Shown here: one piece after another, positions 1 through 5,731 of the stretch | Numbering within the stretch: position 1 is the stretch's first letter | Layout: each line of letters opens with the position of its first letter | From: an uncultured Chloroflexota bacterium | GTDB lineage: Bacteria; Chloroflexota; Anaerolineae; Promineifilales; Promineifilaceae | Direction: 5' to 3' | DNA length: 8,982 nt | Assembly (NCBI GenBank): GCA_937958365.1 | Contig: CALFEW010000529.1 | Coordinates: 1-8,982, forward strand | Program-made: the position numbers and the translations under genes | Notes under the pieces: generated by a model | Database searches by the model: none | Told to the model about the DNA's origin: nothing | What the model saw: the letters and a program-made list of their open reading frames with translations, nothing else

Positions 1-1107
1 AGCGACCACGTAGGCCAGCAAAATGACCCCGTTCAGGCCAATGAGGATGCCCAAAGGATTCAGGAAGTTGACCAGGTATTCGGCCACGCTCGTTCCGCCA
101 ATGGTGATGTTAGCGATGAGCCAGATGGCCGCGCCGGCCGGCAGCGCAAAGACCACCGCCCGCCACAGCACGTAGATCGTGCGGTCAATAAAGGAGGTGT
201 AGATGGTACGCCACACCTGCGGCGGCCGGTAGGGCGGCAGTTCCAGGCTAAAGGTAGACACCTCGCCGCGCAGCACCGTGCGCGACAGGCTCCACGAGAC
301 GGCAAAACTGAGCAGCACGCCCAACATGGCAATGCTAACGACAGCCAGCGCCGAAATCAACCCGGCCAGATAGGCTGGAGCCAGTCCGCCGATGAAGACG
401 GTGGCGATGAGGATTTGGGTGGGCCAACGGCCGTTACACAACGCAAAATTGTTCGTGATAATCGCAATCAGTCGTTCACGCGGGCTGTCAATCACCCGCG
501 TCGCCACCACCCCGGCGGCGTTGCAGCCGAAGCCCATCATCATGCTCAGGGCTTGTTTGCCGTGCGCCCCGGACTTGTGGAAGATGTTGTCCAGGTTGAA
601 GGCCACGCGGGGCAGATAACCAAAATCCTCCAGCAAGGTGAACAGCGGGAAGAAAATCGCCATCGGCGGCAGCATCACGCTGACGACCCAGGCGGTCGCC
701 AGGTACATGCCGTCAATCAGCAGGCCAGAAAGCCACCAGGGCAGGCGGATGGCATCAGCCAGGGTGTGTAAGACGGGGACCGTCTTATCAATGAGAATCG
801 TCGCCAGGAATTGGGACGGGACGTTGGCCCCGCTGATGGTCAGCCAGAAAACGGCCGTAAACAGCAAAATCATCAGCGGAAAACCCCACGTCCGGCTGGT
901 CACAATCCGGTCAATCGTGCGATCCAGGTCAAAACGCGGCTTTTCATCCGGGCGCGTCACCGCCCGGTCGGCCAACCGCGCCGCGTCGGTGTAAATGTCT
1001 TCCATCAGCCGGTCGTGAAAATCGCGGCCGATCTGCCAGCGCAGCGATTCGGCCGTCTGCAAAATATCCTCCGGGTTAGCGGAGGGCGAAGTTACGAGTT
1101 GAGTCAT
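1..1107 (-). CDS. feoB: FeoB membrane (Gate) half, ferrous iron permease, C-terminus outside window
   Basis: This is the membrane part of a FeoB ferrous-iron transporter encoded as its own gene. 369 residues are visible and the frame is open at base 1. Residues 21-75 match the linker helices that normally follow the FeoB GDI domain. Hydrophobic segments follow from about residue 76, then a Gate/nucleoside-recognition domain: LPRVAF at 165-170, HGK at 182-184, GFGCN at 192-196, ATR at 202-204, and the second-pore segment NNFALCNGRWP at 219-229. The two conserved Gate cysteines are present (C195, C224); the usual proline after GFGCN is replaced by Ala. No G domain precedes it; that lies in the next gene upstream (2053-1169). 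The ATG at 1107 has an AGGA site 8 bases upstream (1116-1119). It is the last visible gene of the feo operon and should sit in the cytoplasmic membrane. FeoB Gate is firm; Fe2+ specificity is inferred from its operon partners. Confidence 0.9.
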   Translation of the reverse strand, partial: MTQLVTSPSANPEDILQTAESLRWQIGRDFHDRLMEDIYTDAARLADRAVTRPDEKPRFDLDRTIDRIVTSRTWGFPLMILLFTAVFWLTISGANVPSQFLATILIDKTVPVLHTLADAIRLPWWLSGLLIDGMYLATAWVVSVMLPPMAIFFPLFTLLEDFGYLPRVAFNLDNIFHKSGAHGKQALSMMMGFGCNAAGVVATRVIDSPRERLIAIITNNFALCNGRWPTQILIATVFIGGLAPAYLAGLISALAVVSIAMLGVLLSFAVSWSLSRTVLRGEVSTFSLELPPYRPPQVWRTIYTSFIDRTIYVLWRAVVFALPAGAAIWLIANITIGGTSVAEYLVNFLNPLGILIGLNGVILLAYVVA

Positions 1108-1115
1108 GGTTAAAA

Positions 1116-1119
1116 TCCT
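1116..1119 (-). promoter_or_regulatory. Ribosome binding site of the FeoB membrane half
   Basis: AGGA on the minus strand, 8 bases before the ATG at 1107. It supports independent translation of the membrane half and argues against a frameshifted single feoB. Confidence 0.6.
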
Positions 1120-1121
1120 GT

Positions 1122-1167
1122 GAGATTTGAGATTAGAGATTAGAGATTGGCTCAATCTCCAATCTCT
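1122..1167. repeat. Heptamer hairpin repeat, GAGATTA family, inside the split feoB
   Basis: Four 7-base units in register (GAGATTT, GAGATTA, GAGATTA, GAGATTG; 1122-1149) are followed by two inverted units (CAATCTC at 1153-1159 and 1160-1166). AGAGATTGG (1142-1150) pairs perfectly with CCAATCTCT (1159-1167) around an 8-base loop. It fills most of the 61-base gap between the two FeoB genes. It has no T-run typical of a terminator on the minus strand, so readthrough to the membrane half is expected. A relative lies at 4928-4968. Confidence 0.8.
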
Positions 1168-1168
1168 C

Positions 1169-2053
1169 TTACGCCGCTTCCAGCCGCAGCACCAAATCTT
1201 GCGCGGCTTCCGGGGATTGGCGCTGCAAGTCGCCCAATTCGCCGCTGCGGATGGCGTCGGCGATGCGTTGGTCGCCATCGAGCAGGCGGAGGGCTACCCA
1301 ACGGGCATTGGGCACGTTGGGAAAAGCCCGTTGTATTTGCGCCACCAACGTGGTCAGGGCCGATTGAATGGCCGACGATTCCGTCTTGACGCGGTGCGGT
1401 TTGCACACAGTTTCGCCGGACGCCACGTCGCTGACAGCTTGCAGCAATTCGTTTAAGCCTTCGCCCTGGCGCGCGGCCGTGGGCACTACCGGCACGCCTA
1501 AATCTCGCGCCAGCCGCCGGTCGTCCACCGTCAGGCCATGACGCCGCGCCTCATCTATCAAATTCAGGCAGATGACGGCGCGGTCGGTGATTTCCAGCAC
1601 TTGCAGCGCCAGATTCAGGTTGCGCTCCAGCCGCGTCGCATCCACCACAATGATGGTGACGTCGGGCTGCCCAAACAGGAGAAAATCGCGGGCGACTTCT
1701 TCATCCAGGCTGGTGGAAAGCAAAGAATACGTGCCCGGCAAATCTACCAGCTTGAAGCGCTTGTCGCTGTAGCTAAAGCCACCCTCGGCGCGGGTGACAG
1801 TTTTGCCAGGCCAGTTGCCGGTGTGCTGGCGCAAACCGGTGAGGGCGTTGAAGACGGTGCTTTTGCCGGTATTGGGGTTGCCCGCCAGGGCGACCACATA
1901 ATCCCAATCGGTCATATCTACGCCCAGCTTGAGCAGATTGCCGGCGTTGTGGGCCGGGCAGGTAGCGCAGGCGCTGGAAGCGGGGGCGGCGGTGGTAGCG
2001 ACTGGCGTTGGGAGCCTGGCGATTGAAGCGTGAGAGTTATTGTTGTCTTTCAT
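1169..2053 (-). CDS. feoB: FeoB G-protein/GDI half (stand-alone FeoB small GTPase)
   Basis: The 294-residue cytosolic GTPase half of a split FeoB. Visible motifs are G1 GNPNTGKST (58-66), the FeoB switch-I stretch HTGNWPGKTV (77-86), G3 DLPG (104-107), G4 NLID (164-167, matching the family's NxxD), and a G5-like PTAARQGEG (191-199). A GDI-like helical domain follows, with ARWVALRLLDGD near 250, and the protein ends where classical FeoB would enter its membrane domain. The N-terminus carries an additional 50 residues with a CxxCP motif (C29, C32, plus H35), possibly metal-binding. It starts 2 bases after the stop of the DtxR-FeoA gene, so translation is probably coupled. A GAGG lies 10 bases before the ATG. 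An internal Met47 is a possible alternative start that would remove the Cys motif. It should bind GTP and gate the membrane partner at 1-1107. Confidence 0.93.
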   Translation of the reverse strand: MKDNNNSHASIARLPTPVATTAAPASSACATCPAHNAGNLLKLGVDMTDWDYVVALAGNPNTGKSTVFNALTGLRQHTGNWPGKTVTRAEGGFSYSDKRFKLVDLPGTYSLLSTSLDEEVARDFLLFGQPDVTIIVVDATRLERNLNLALQVLEITDRAVICLNLIDEARRHGLTVDDRRLARDLGVPVVPTAARQGEGLNELLQAVSDVASGETVCKPHRVKTESSAIQSALTTLVAQIQRAFPNVPNARWVALRLLDGDQRIADAIRSGELGDLQRQSPEAAQDLVLRLEAA

Positions 2054-2055
2054 TA

Positions 2056-3144
2056 TTATTGTACCTCGACCATAAGTTCACGTTCCGCATTCGTCGCTCC
2101 CCGTTCTTCGATTTGCGGTTGTTTTTTGATGCGAATCAGGCTGGCCTGCTCGTGGCGCAGGGCGATGAGGGCGTCGCGGATGATGTAGGCGGTGGGGTCG
2201 CCGCTGGGGCTGCGCATTTCAGCCGTGATGGTTGTGCCGGGCAGAATGCCCAGGTCCATGAAGCGCCGCCGTTCCGCGCCACGACATTTGTTGGCAATGC
2301 CCATCACTTCAGCCGATTGGCCGATGGGCAGGCGATTGAGCGTCTCGCTGCCGGTGGGGATGGGTTCTTCCATTTCCTCGGCAACGGGTTCAGCGACGAC
2401 CGAGATGTTGGCGGCCAGAATGGGGGCCAGCAGATGTTCGTCGCCATTGGCCCAGAAGCGCACTCGTTCGGGCGTAATTTCCACAATGCGCACAGGCATC
2501 CCCGGATACAACCCTTCGGCAACCAATTGGGCGTACACGATGGGCGGTTCGTCCTCCAGGTGGACAATCCGGCCGGGCGTGTCCAGAGGCAGTTTGGTAA
2601 GGGGCTGCCCGCCATGCGAAATGAGCTGCCCGGCGGCTGTGGGAATGGGATCGCCGTGCGGGTCGTAGGCAGGATTGCCAAGCTGGCTGGCGAGTGCATC
2701 TACCTGGGCAGGGGTGAGGGAATGTTCCAGGCGTTCGGCACGGCCGTGCCACTCCGCCTCTTCAAACCCGGTCTCTACGGCCAGGTAATGCTCCCACAAC
2801 CGGTGGGCGCGGATAATGTGCAGGGCGGCTTCGCGGCCGGCCGGGGTCAGGTGAATGTCTTCGGCGACGATGGTGACAAGCTGGTTGGCTTGCATTTTGT
2901 TGAGCAGTTCGGCCGTTTTGTCCAGGCTGGCGTTGATGACGCCAGCAATGCTTTGCAGGGTGGGGCGGCGGCCTTCCATCTCGCATTTGTGGATATGTTT
3001 GAGGGCGTCTTCGCTGCGCACGCGCTCATTCAGGTTGCGGCTGTGCTGCCAGCGCGCCCAAAGACCACGATCGGGCCAGAGGATAACGGCCGTTATCCCT
3101 AACACAACCAGCGCAATCAATAAAGTAATCAGAGGATCTGGCAT
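2056..3144 (-). CDS. Membrane-anchored DtxR/MntR-like metal regulator with two FeoA-type SH3 domains
   Basis: A 362-residue fusion. Residues 4-23 form one hydrophobic helix (predicted membrane anchor). A DtxR-family winged helix follows at about 44-105 (TLQSIAGVINAS... HLTPAGREA), then the dimerisation domain at about 106-160. Ligands align with known DtxR/MntR sites: H114, E118 and H133 (DtxR H79, E83, H98) and E137, E140, H141 (MntR-like E/E/H where DtxR has C102/E105/H106). D46 aligns with MntR D8, but MntR E11 is Lys here. Two FeoA/SH3 domains follow at about 180-251 and 267-343; the second has the typical RRRFMDLGILPGT and GDPTAYIIR. Likely roles are a Fe(II)/Mn(II)-responsive regulator, an FeoA-like partner of FeoB, or both. 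The start at 3144 was chosen over Mets at 3180/3177 because AAGGAG lies 6 bases before it. It is the first gene of the feo operon. The domain calls are strong; the tethered mode of action is inference. Confidence 0.88.
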   Translation of the reverse strand: MPDPLITLLIALVVLGITAVILWPDRGLWARWQHSRNLNERVRSEDALKHIHKCEMEGRRPTLQSIAGVINASLDKTAELLNKMQANQLVTIVAEDIHLTPAGREAALHIIRAHRLWEHYLAVETGFEEAEWHGRAERLEHSLTPAQVDALASQLGNPAYDPHGDPIPTAAGQLISHGGQPLTKLPLDTPGRIVHLEDEPPIVYAQLVAEGLYPGMPVRIVEITPERVRFWANGDEHLLAPILAANISVVAEPVAEEMEEPIPTGSETLNRLPIGQSAEVMGIANKCRGAERRRFMDLGILPGTTITAEMRSPSGDPTAYIIRDALIALRHEQASLIRIKKQPQIEERGATNAERELMVEVQ

Positions 3145-3150
3145 GTCAGA

Positions 3151-3156
3151 CTCCTT
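3151..3156 (-). promoter_or_regulatory. Ribosome binding site deciding the start of the DtxR-FeoA gene
   Basis: AAGGAG on the minus strand, 6 bases before the ATG at 3144. It favours this start over the two upstream Met codons at 3180 and 3177. Confidence 0.75.
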
Positions 3157-3191
3157 AAGCAGAAAATTTAGGTGCATCAAAATATTTATTT

Positions 3192-3204
3192 ATGCAACAT
3201 GCAT
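3192..3204. promoter_or_regulatory. Candidate operator of the feo operon (interrupted palindrome)
   Basis: ATGCA-ACA-TGCAT, a perfect 5-bp inverted repeat with a 3-base centre. It runs from inside the -10 element to about the expected transcription start of the minus-strand promoter at 3203-3230. The location fits a repressor site, and the metal regulator encoded just downstream is an obvious candidate ligand, but it is not a recognised DtxR, IdeR, MntR or Fur box. Function is inferred from position only. Confidence 0.4.
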
Positions 3205-3230
3205 TTTATTCGGATTAACGCGCTTGTCAA
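3203..3230 (-). promoter_or_regulatory. Promoter of the feo operon
   Basis: On the minus strand, TTGACA (3230-3225), a 16-base spacer, then TAAAAT (3208-3203). This is close to the sigma-70 consensus. Predicted initiation near 3196 gives a leader of about 50 bases before the ATG at 3144. No other gene lies between it and the regulator gene. Confidence 0.65.
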
Positions 3231-3254
3231 GAAGGAACCGGCAGCACGCAAAAC

Positions 3255-3286
3255 GTCAGGCCACCATCACTCGACAGTGACCTGAC
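3255..3286 (-). terminator. Possible weak terminator after the sulfotransferase-like gene
   Basis: On the minus strand, GTCAGG (3286-3281) pairs with CCTGAC (3260-3255), with an inner TCACT/AGTGA stem around a GTCG loop and a 6-base one-sided bulge. It is followed by GTTTTGC, a short T-run. It lies about 50 bases past the stop at 3339 and before the feo promoter, where a terminator would be expected. The bulge and short T-run make this tentative. Confidence 0.35.
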
Positions 3287-3338
3287 AATATGGGTTTTTG
3301 ATCGGCCTTGATCAGAAAGATTTGCAGACGCGAGAGGG

Positions 3339-3959
3339 TCAGGGATTTGTCTGGCGGTTGCGATAGAGGGTGGGGTCTACGGCCGTTACCATCGCCGGCA
3401 CATCGAGGTTTCCACCCAAAAAGTGATTGATCTGCGCAGCGGCCGTTTCCGGATCGGTTAACACGTCGCTGTAGTGTACGTACAGCGTCTGGAAATTGGG
3501 CTGTTCGGCCAGCCAGCTTTTGACCTGCTGGACGTGTTTGCCAAACAGATCGGCCATTTTTTCGTCATCCATTTTATTGGCGTCTTCACCGCGATGGGTA
3601 AGCATTTTGCGCTGCGAAGCCAGGATTTCGGCCATGTTACGCTGTACGAAGATAACCCGATAGTCATAACCGGGCGGCAGATGCTTCAGCAAGGCAGAAA
3701 TGACCTTAACGCTTTTGCCGGGGGCGTCGGCCACCCAGGCTACGTCACCTTTGTCCATTTGTTTGACGCGCTCAAATTCGTAATAGCCTTTGGGATTGTC
3801 CTCGTCGGCGGCGCGGATGGCGTCGGTGAGCGGGGGAATGCCGCCGGCCTCAATCATCTTCATCATCATGGAAGTGCCGGAGCGCGGCAGGCCGGAAACG
3901 ATGGTGATGATGGGTGGATTTTCCGGTTGGTTGCTAAATAGTTTTCTAAAAAAACTCAT
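3339..3959 (-). CDS. Sulfotransferase-family (PAPS-type) protein, short
   Basis: A 206-residue soluble protein with the sulfotransferase P-loop-like motif VSGLPRSGTSMMMKM (21-35), which binds the 5'-phosphosulfate of PAPS. A second region, VIFVQRNMAEILASQRKML (102-120), has Arg107 and Ser115 at the places expected for the 3'-phosphate contact. A 'GYYEFERVKQM' stretch (58-68) and a late 'YVHYSDVLTDP' (160-170) also match bacterial sulfotransferase-like proteins. It is shorter than the usual 250-350 residues, and I cannot assign a substrate. The Met at 3959 (MSFFRKLF) was preferred over an upstream extension to 4076 because AGGA (3970-3967) sits 7 bases before it and the extension shows no family similarity. 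It is transcribed towards feo but separated by 194 bases with its own signals, so it is probably a separate unit. Confidence 0.8.
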   Translation of the reverse strand: MSFFRKLFSNQPENPPIITIVSGLPRSGTSMMMKMIEAGGIPPLTDAIRAADEDNPKGYYEFERVKQMDKGDVAWVADAPGKSVKVISALLKHLPPGYDYRVIFVQRNMAEILASQRKMLTHRGEDANKMDDEKMADLFGKHVQQVKSWLAEQPNFQTLYVHYSDVLTDPETAAAQINHFLGGNLDVPAMVTAVDPTLYRNRQTNP

Positions 3960-3966
3960 CGCGTTA

Positions 3967-3970
3967 TCCT
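3967..3970 (-). promoter_or_regulatory. Ribosome binding site deciding the sulfotransferase start
   Basis: AGGA on the minus strand, 7 bases before the ATG at 3959. It supports the shorter reading frame. I found no convincing -35/-10 pair for this gene in the sequence upstream. Confidence 0.55.
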
Positions 3971-4098
3971 GATTTGGAGATGGCGTGATCCTAACACATT
4001 TGCCCGATATGCTAAAGTCGAACCTGCCATGGGATTGAGTAAAAGTTCGGGACACGGCCGTTTGGCCTGACGCCACCCCACTTTACCATCCCCGCATC

Positions 4099-4126
4099 TT
4101 GACAGCGCCAGCAAATTTCATATAAT
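4099..4126 (+). promoter_or_regulatory. Strong sigma-70-type promoter for the methyltransferase gene
   Basis: TTGACA (4099-4104), a 16-base spacer, then TATAAT (4121-4126). Both hexamers match the consensus exactly. Initiation is predicted at about 4133, inside the palindrome at 4126-4141, giving a 5' leader of about 70 bases. It drives the plus-strand pair starting at 4203. Confidence 0.8.
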
Positions 4127-4141
4127 TTAGACATGTCTAAA
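4126..4141. promoter_or_regulatory. Perfect 16-bp palindromic operator over the promoter start site
   Basis: TTTAGACATGTCTAAA equals its own reverse complement. It begins on the last base of the -10 hexamer and covers the predicted start site, a classic repressor position. It loosely resembles the A/T-flanked palindromes used by DtxR/MntR- or BlaI-type repressors, but I do not recognise it as a named box. A smaller palindrome, ACATATGT, follows at 4151-4158. Confidence 0.6.
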
Positions 4142-4190
4142 ATTTTAATTACATATGTGTTAACTTGCGCGTCACCGTCCAAAATCTGTC

Positions 4191-4198
4191 GGAGGGAG
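4191..4198 (+). promoter_or_regulatory. Ribosome binding site of the methyltransferase gene
   Basis: GGAGGGAG, with the GGAGG core ending 7 bases before the ATG at 4203. It is the strongest Shine-Dalgarno match in the window and fixes the start. Confidence 0.75.
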
Positions 4199-4202
4199 TC
4201 CC

Positions 4203-4919
4203 ATGTCTGAGCCAATGACTTTGCAACCGGAAAAGGCCAGCCTGAACCAGGCAGGCAAAAAGCGTCTCGTCGTCGTCGTCGTTTATATGATGTTCACCTG
4301 GGTGATCTTGTTTGTGGCGGCCGGAACCTGGCGCTGGCCGGGCGCCTGGCTGTTTGTGGGATTGCAAACGGCCGTATTCCTGACTATGGGCCTCTGGGTT
4401 GCCCGCCACAATCCCGGCCTCATCAATGAACGCGGGCGCAAATCGGACAAAACCAAAGGCTGGGACAAGGTGTTCGCTCTGATTTACGCGCCGCAGCTTT
4501 TTTTGCTACCCATCGTCGCCGGGTTGGACTACCGGAATGGGTGGACGGCCGTTCCCCTGCTCTGGCAAATCTTCGGACTCATCGTGCTTGTGCCGGCCAT
4601 GCTCCTGCCCTATTGGGCCATGTACGTCAACAACTTCCTGGTAACGACCGTCCGCCTGCAAGAAGAGCGCGGGCAGTATGCCGTCACAGTCGGCCCTTAT
4701 CATTACGTGCGCCACCCCATGTACGTCGGCGCTATCCTGACTATGATTTGCACGCCGCTGGCTTTAGGGTCGTGGTGGGCGCTGGTTCCGGGCGGCATCG
4801 GCTCCCTGGCGATGATCGTCCGCACAGCGCTGGAAGACAAAACACTGCAAAACGAACTGCCTGGCTACGCCGCCTACGCGCAGCAAACCCCCTGCCGGCT
4901 GCTGCCCGGCGTCTGGTAA
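4203..4919 (+). CDS. Isoprenylcysteine/phospholipid methyltransferase-like integral membrane protein
   Basis: A 238-residue membrane protein of the ICMT/PEMT-like methyltransferase family. Hydrophobic helices lie at about 23-40, 47-66, 91-108, 118-140 and 178-206. The C-terminal half carries the family signature: GPYHYVRHPMYVG (164-176), which holds the His-Pro-Met-Tyr SAM-binding element, and then EDKTLQNELPGYAAYAQQTPCRLLPG (211-236), the usual acidic and Tyr-rich end. It probably transfers a methyl group from S-adenosylmethionine to a lipid or membrane-embedded acceptor; bacterial members are mostly uncharacterised and the substrate is unknown. A (CGT)5 run at 4268-4282 encodes five Val (23-27) at the start of the first helix. 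The gene has its own strong, operator-covered promoter and is followed 72 bases later by another membrane protein on the same strand. Confidence 0.85.
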   Translation: MSEPMTLQPEKASLNQAGKKRLVVVVVYMMFTWVILFVAAGTWRWPGAWLFVGLQTAVFLTMGLWVARHNPGLINERGRKSDKTKGWDKVFALIYAPQLFLLPIVAGLDYRNGWTAVPLLWQIFGLIVLVPAMLLPYWAMYVNNFLVTTVRLQEERGQYAVTVGPYHYVRHPMYVGAILTMICTPLALGSWWALVPGGIGSLAMIVRTALEDKTLQNELPGYAAYAQQTPCRLLPGVW

Positions 4920-4927
4920 ATGAAGAT

Positions 4928-4968
4928 AAGAGACTAAAGATTGCATTCCAGCCAATCTCCGGTCTCTT
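4928..4968. repeat. Heptamer hairpin repeat, GAGATTA family
   Basis: The left arm at 4928-4943 pairs with the right arm at 4953-4968 at 14 of 16 positions around a 9-base loop. The units are GAGACTA and AAGATTG facing CAATCTC and CGGTCTC. This matches the element inside the feo operon (1122-1167). It sits in the 72-base gap between the two membrane-protein genes, just upstream of the second gene's ribosome binding site. Confidence 0.7.
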
Positions 4969-4991
4969 CTTCCCACATAACGAGGTATGTC

Positions 4992-5531
4992 ATGAACACA
5001 ACCCTGAAAAATGAACTGGGCCTGCGGCGGCTATTCGGCGAAGCTGTGGTATACAATGGCTTGCTAAGCGCACTTATTTTCGGCACGATGCGCTGGAACC
5101 CGGAAATCTGGGTTCACGATTACCCACCAGATATAAAAGAAAAGTATGGACCGGTAAGCGCCCGAACAAAGCGACAGGCAATGATTGTGGCCGTGCCGTT
5201 CTTTGTCCTCATGCTGGGCGGCATTATCGGCTCTAATCTACGGTTGAAGCGGCGCAACGGGGGGCAATTGTCGGTAACGGCCGCATTCGCCAACGCCTTT
5301 GGCCTCATCTTCTCCGGTTGGTTCTTCGATCTGACCATCCTGGACTGGCTCATCTTCGTCACCATCACGCCGGATATCGCGGTGCTGCCGGGCACAGAAG
5401 GCATGGCCGGCTACGACGATTACCTCTTCCACCTGCGAGCGCATCTGCGGGCGCTGCCGATGTTGGCGGCTATGTCATTGGTTATCGCCCTGCTGACGGC
5501 CTCACGGCCGTGGCGACGCCAGGGAAGATGA
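4992..5531 (+). CDS. Unrecognised integral membrane protein
   Basis: 179 residues; I do not recognise a named family. About four hydrophobic segments are visible: near 16-33, 64-82 (VAVPFFVLMLGGIIG), 94-122 (AFGLIFSGWFFDLTILDWLIFV) and 152-171. Between the first two lies a polar loop with HDYPPDIKEKYGPVSARTKR (43-62), and basic residues flank the segments. No catalytic motif is evident. The ATG at 4992 was chosen because GAGG (4982-4985) lies 6 bases upstream; an in-frame ATG at 4941 lies inside the hairpin repeat and has no such site. The gene probably shares a transcript with the ICMT-like methyltransferase upstream, hinting at a shared membrane-lipid role, but this is only context. Confidence 0.7.
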   Translation: MNTTLKNELGLRRLFGEAVVYNGLLSALIFGTMRWNPEIWVHDYPPDIKEKYGPVSARTKRQAMIVAVPFFVLMLGGIIGSNLRLKRRNGGQLSVTAAFANAFGLIFSGWFFDLTILDWLIFVTITPDIAVLPGTEGMAGYDDYLFHLRAHLRALPMLAAMSLVIALLTASRPWRRQGR

Positions 5532-5534
5532 AGC

Positions 5535-5655
5535 CCGTATACCGTATGCCGTATACCGTATACCGTATACCGTATACCGTAATCCGTATTCCGTTGGCGT
5601 TTACAAGAGGTAGCGCCCTACGGAATACGGAATACCGAATACGGAATACGGATAC
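5535..5655. repeat. Heptamer hairpin repeat, CCGTATA/CGGAATA family (largest copy)
   Basis: Eight contiguous 7-base units, mostly CCGTATA with single CCGTATG, CCGTAAT and CCGTATT variants (5535-5590), are followed by a degenerate ninth. The inverted arm has CGGAATA, CGGAATA, CCGAATA, CGGAATA and CGGATAC (5621-5655). The inner arms (5581-5594 and 5620-5633) pair at 13 of 14 positions across a loop of about 25 bases. It begins 3 bases after the membrane-protein stop codon and ends just before the next promoter, so as RNA it could act as a 3'-end structure. Relatives occur at 6762-6830 and 7965-8032. Confidence 0.85.
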
Positions 5656-5666
5656 CAGTTCCATGC

Positions 5667-5695
5667 TTGAAACGCCTCCATCCTTGCCCTATAAT
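5667..5695 (+). promoter_or_regulatory. Promoter of the nuclease-like/hpt gene pair
   Basis: TTGAAA (5667-5672), a 17-base spacer, then TATAAT (5690-5695). The spacing is optimal and the -10 is perfect. Initiation is expected near 5702, leaving a leader of about 30 bases before the TTG at 5732 or about 12 before the GTG at 5714. Confidence 0.7.
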
Positions 5696-5719
5696 CTCTT
5701 ATGGTAAAGTAATGTGGAT

Positions 5720-5723
5720 GGAG
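5720..5723 (+). promoter_or_regulatory. Ribosome binding site favouring a TTG start at 5732
   Basis: GGAG followed by 8 bases and then TTG at 5732. The in-frame GTG at 5714 has no comparable site before it, so TTG is the better start despite being the rarer codon. Confidence 0.5.
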
Positions 5724-5731
5724 TAGAACTT

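Noticed and set aside
415..1113. Several overlapping plus-strand open frames of 75-118 codons
   Set aside because: They are shadows of the minus-strand FeoB membrane gene, which is open over the whole stretch and has conserved Gate motifs.
1108..1168. Frameshift pseudogene explanation for the split feoB
   Set aside because: Both halves end or begin at natural domain borders, the second has its own ribosome site, and the gap is filled by a repeat found elsewhere in the window.
1538..2026. A 162-codon plus-strand open frame
   Set aside because: It is antisense to the FeoB G domain with its complete GTPase motifs; composition is repetitive and no start signal is seen.
2008..3102. A 364-codon open frame on the plus strand
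   Set aside because: It is antisense to the DtxR-FeoA gene, whose product has clear domains. The plus-strand translation shows no recognisable motif and is a by-product of codon bias.
3298..3314. TTGATC direct repeat and TGATC/GATCA inverted repeat
   Set aside because: Only 5-6 bases long, with A residues rather than a T-run after it on the strand where a terminator is needed; too short to call.
3960..4076. 39-residue N-terminal extension of the sulfotransferase
   Set aside because: No similarity to the family; the Met at 3959 has a well-spaced AGGA.
5535..5655. CRISPR array
   Set aside because: Units are 7 bases, contiguous, without spacers, and form inverted arms; there are no cas genes.
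5318..5707. 129-codon plus-strand open frame running through the heptamer repeat
   Set aside because: It overlaps the membrane-protein gene in another frame and then reads the repeat as peptide; no start signal or motif.
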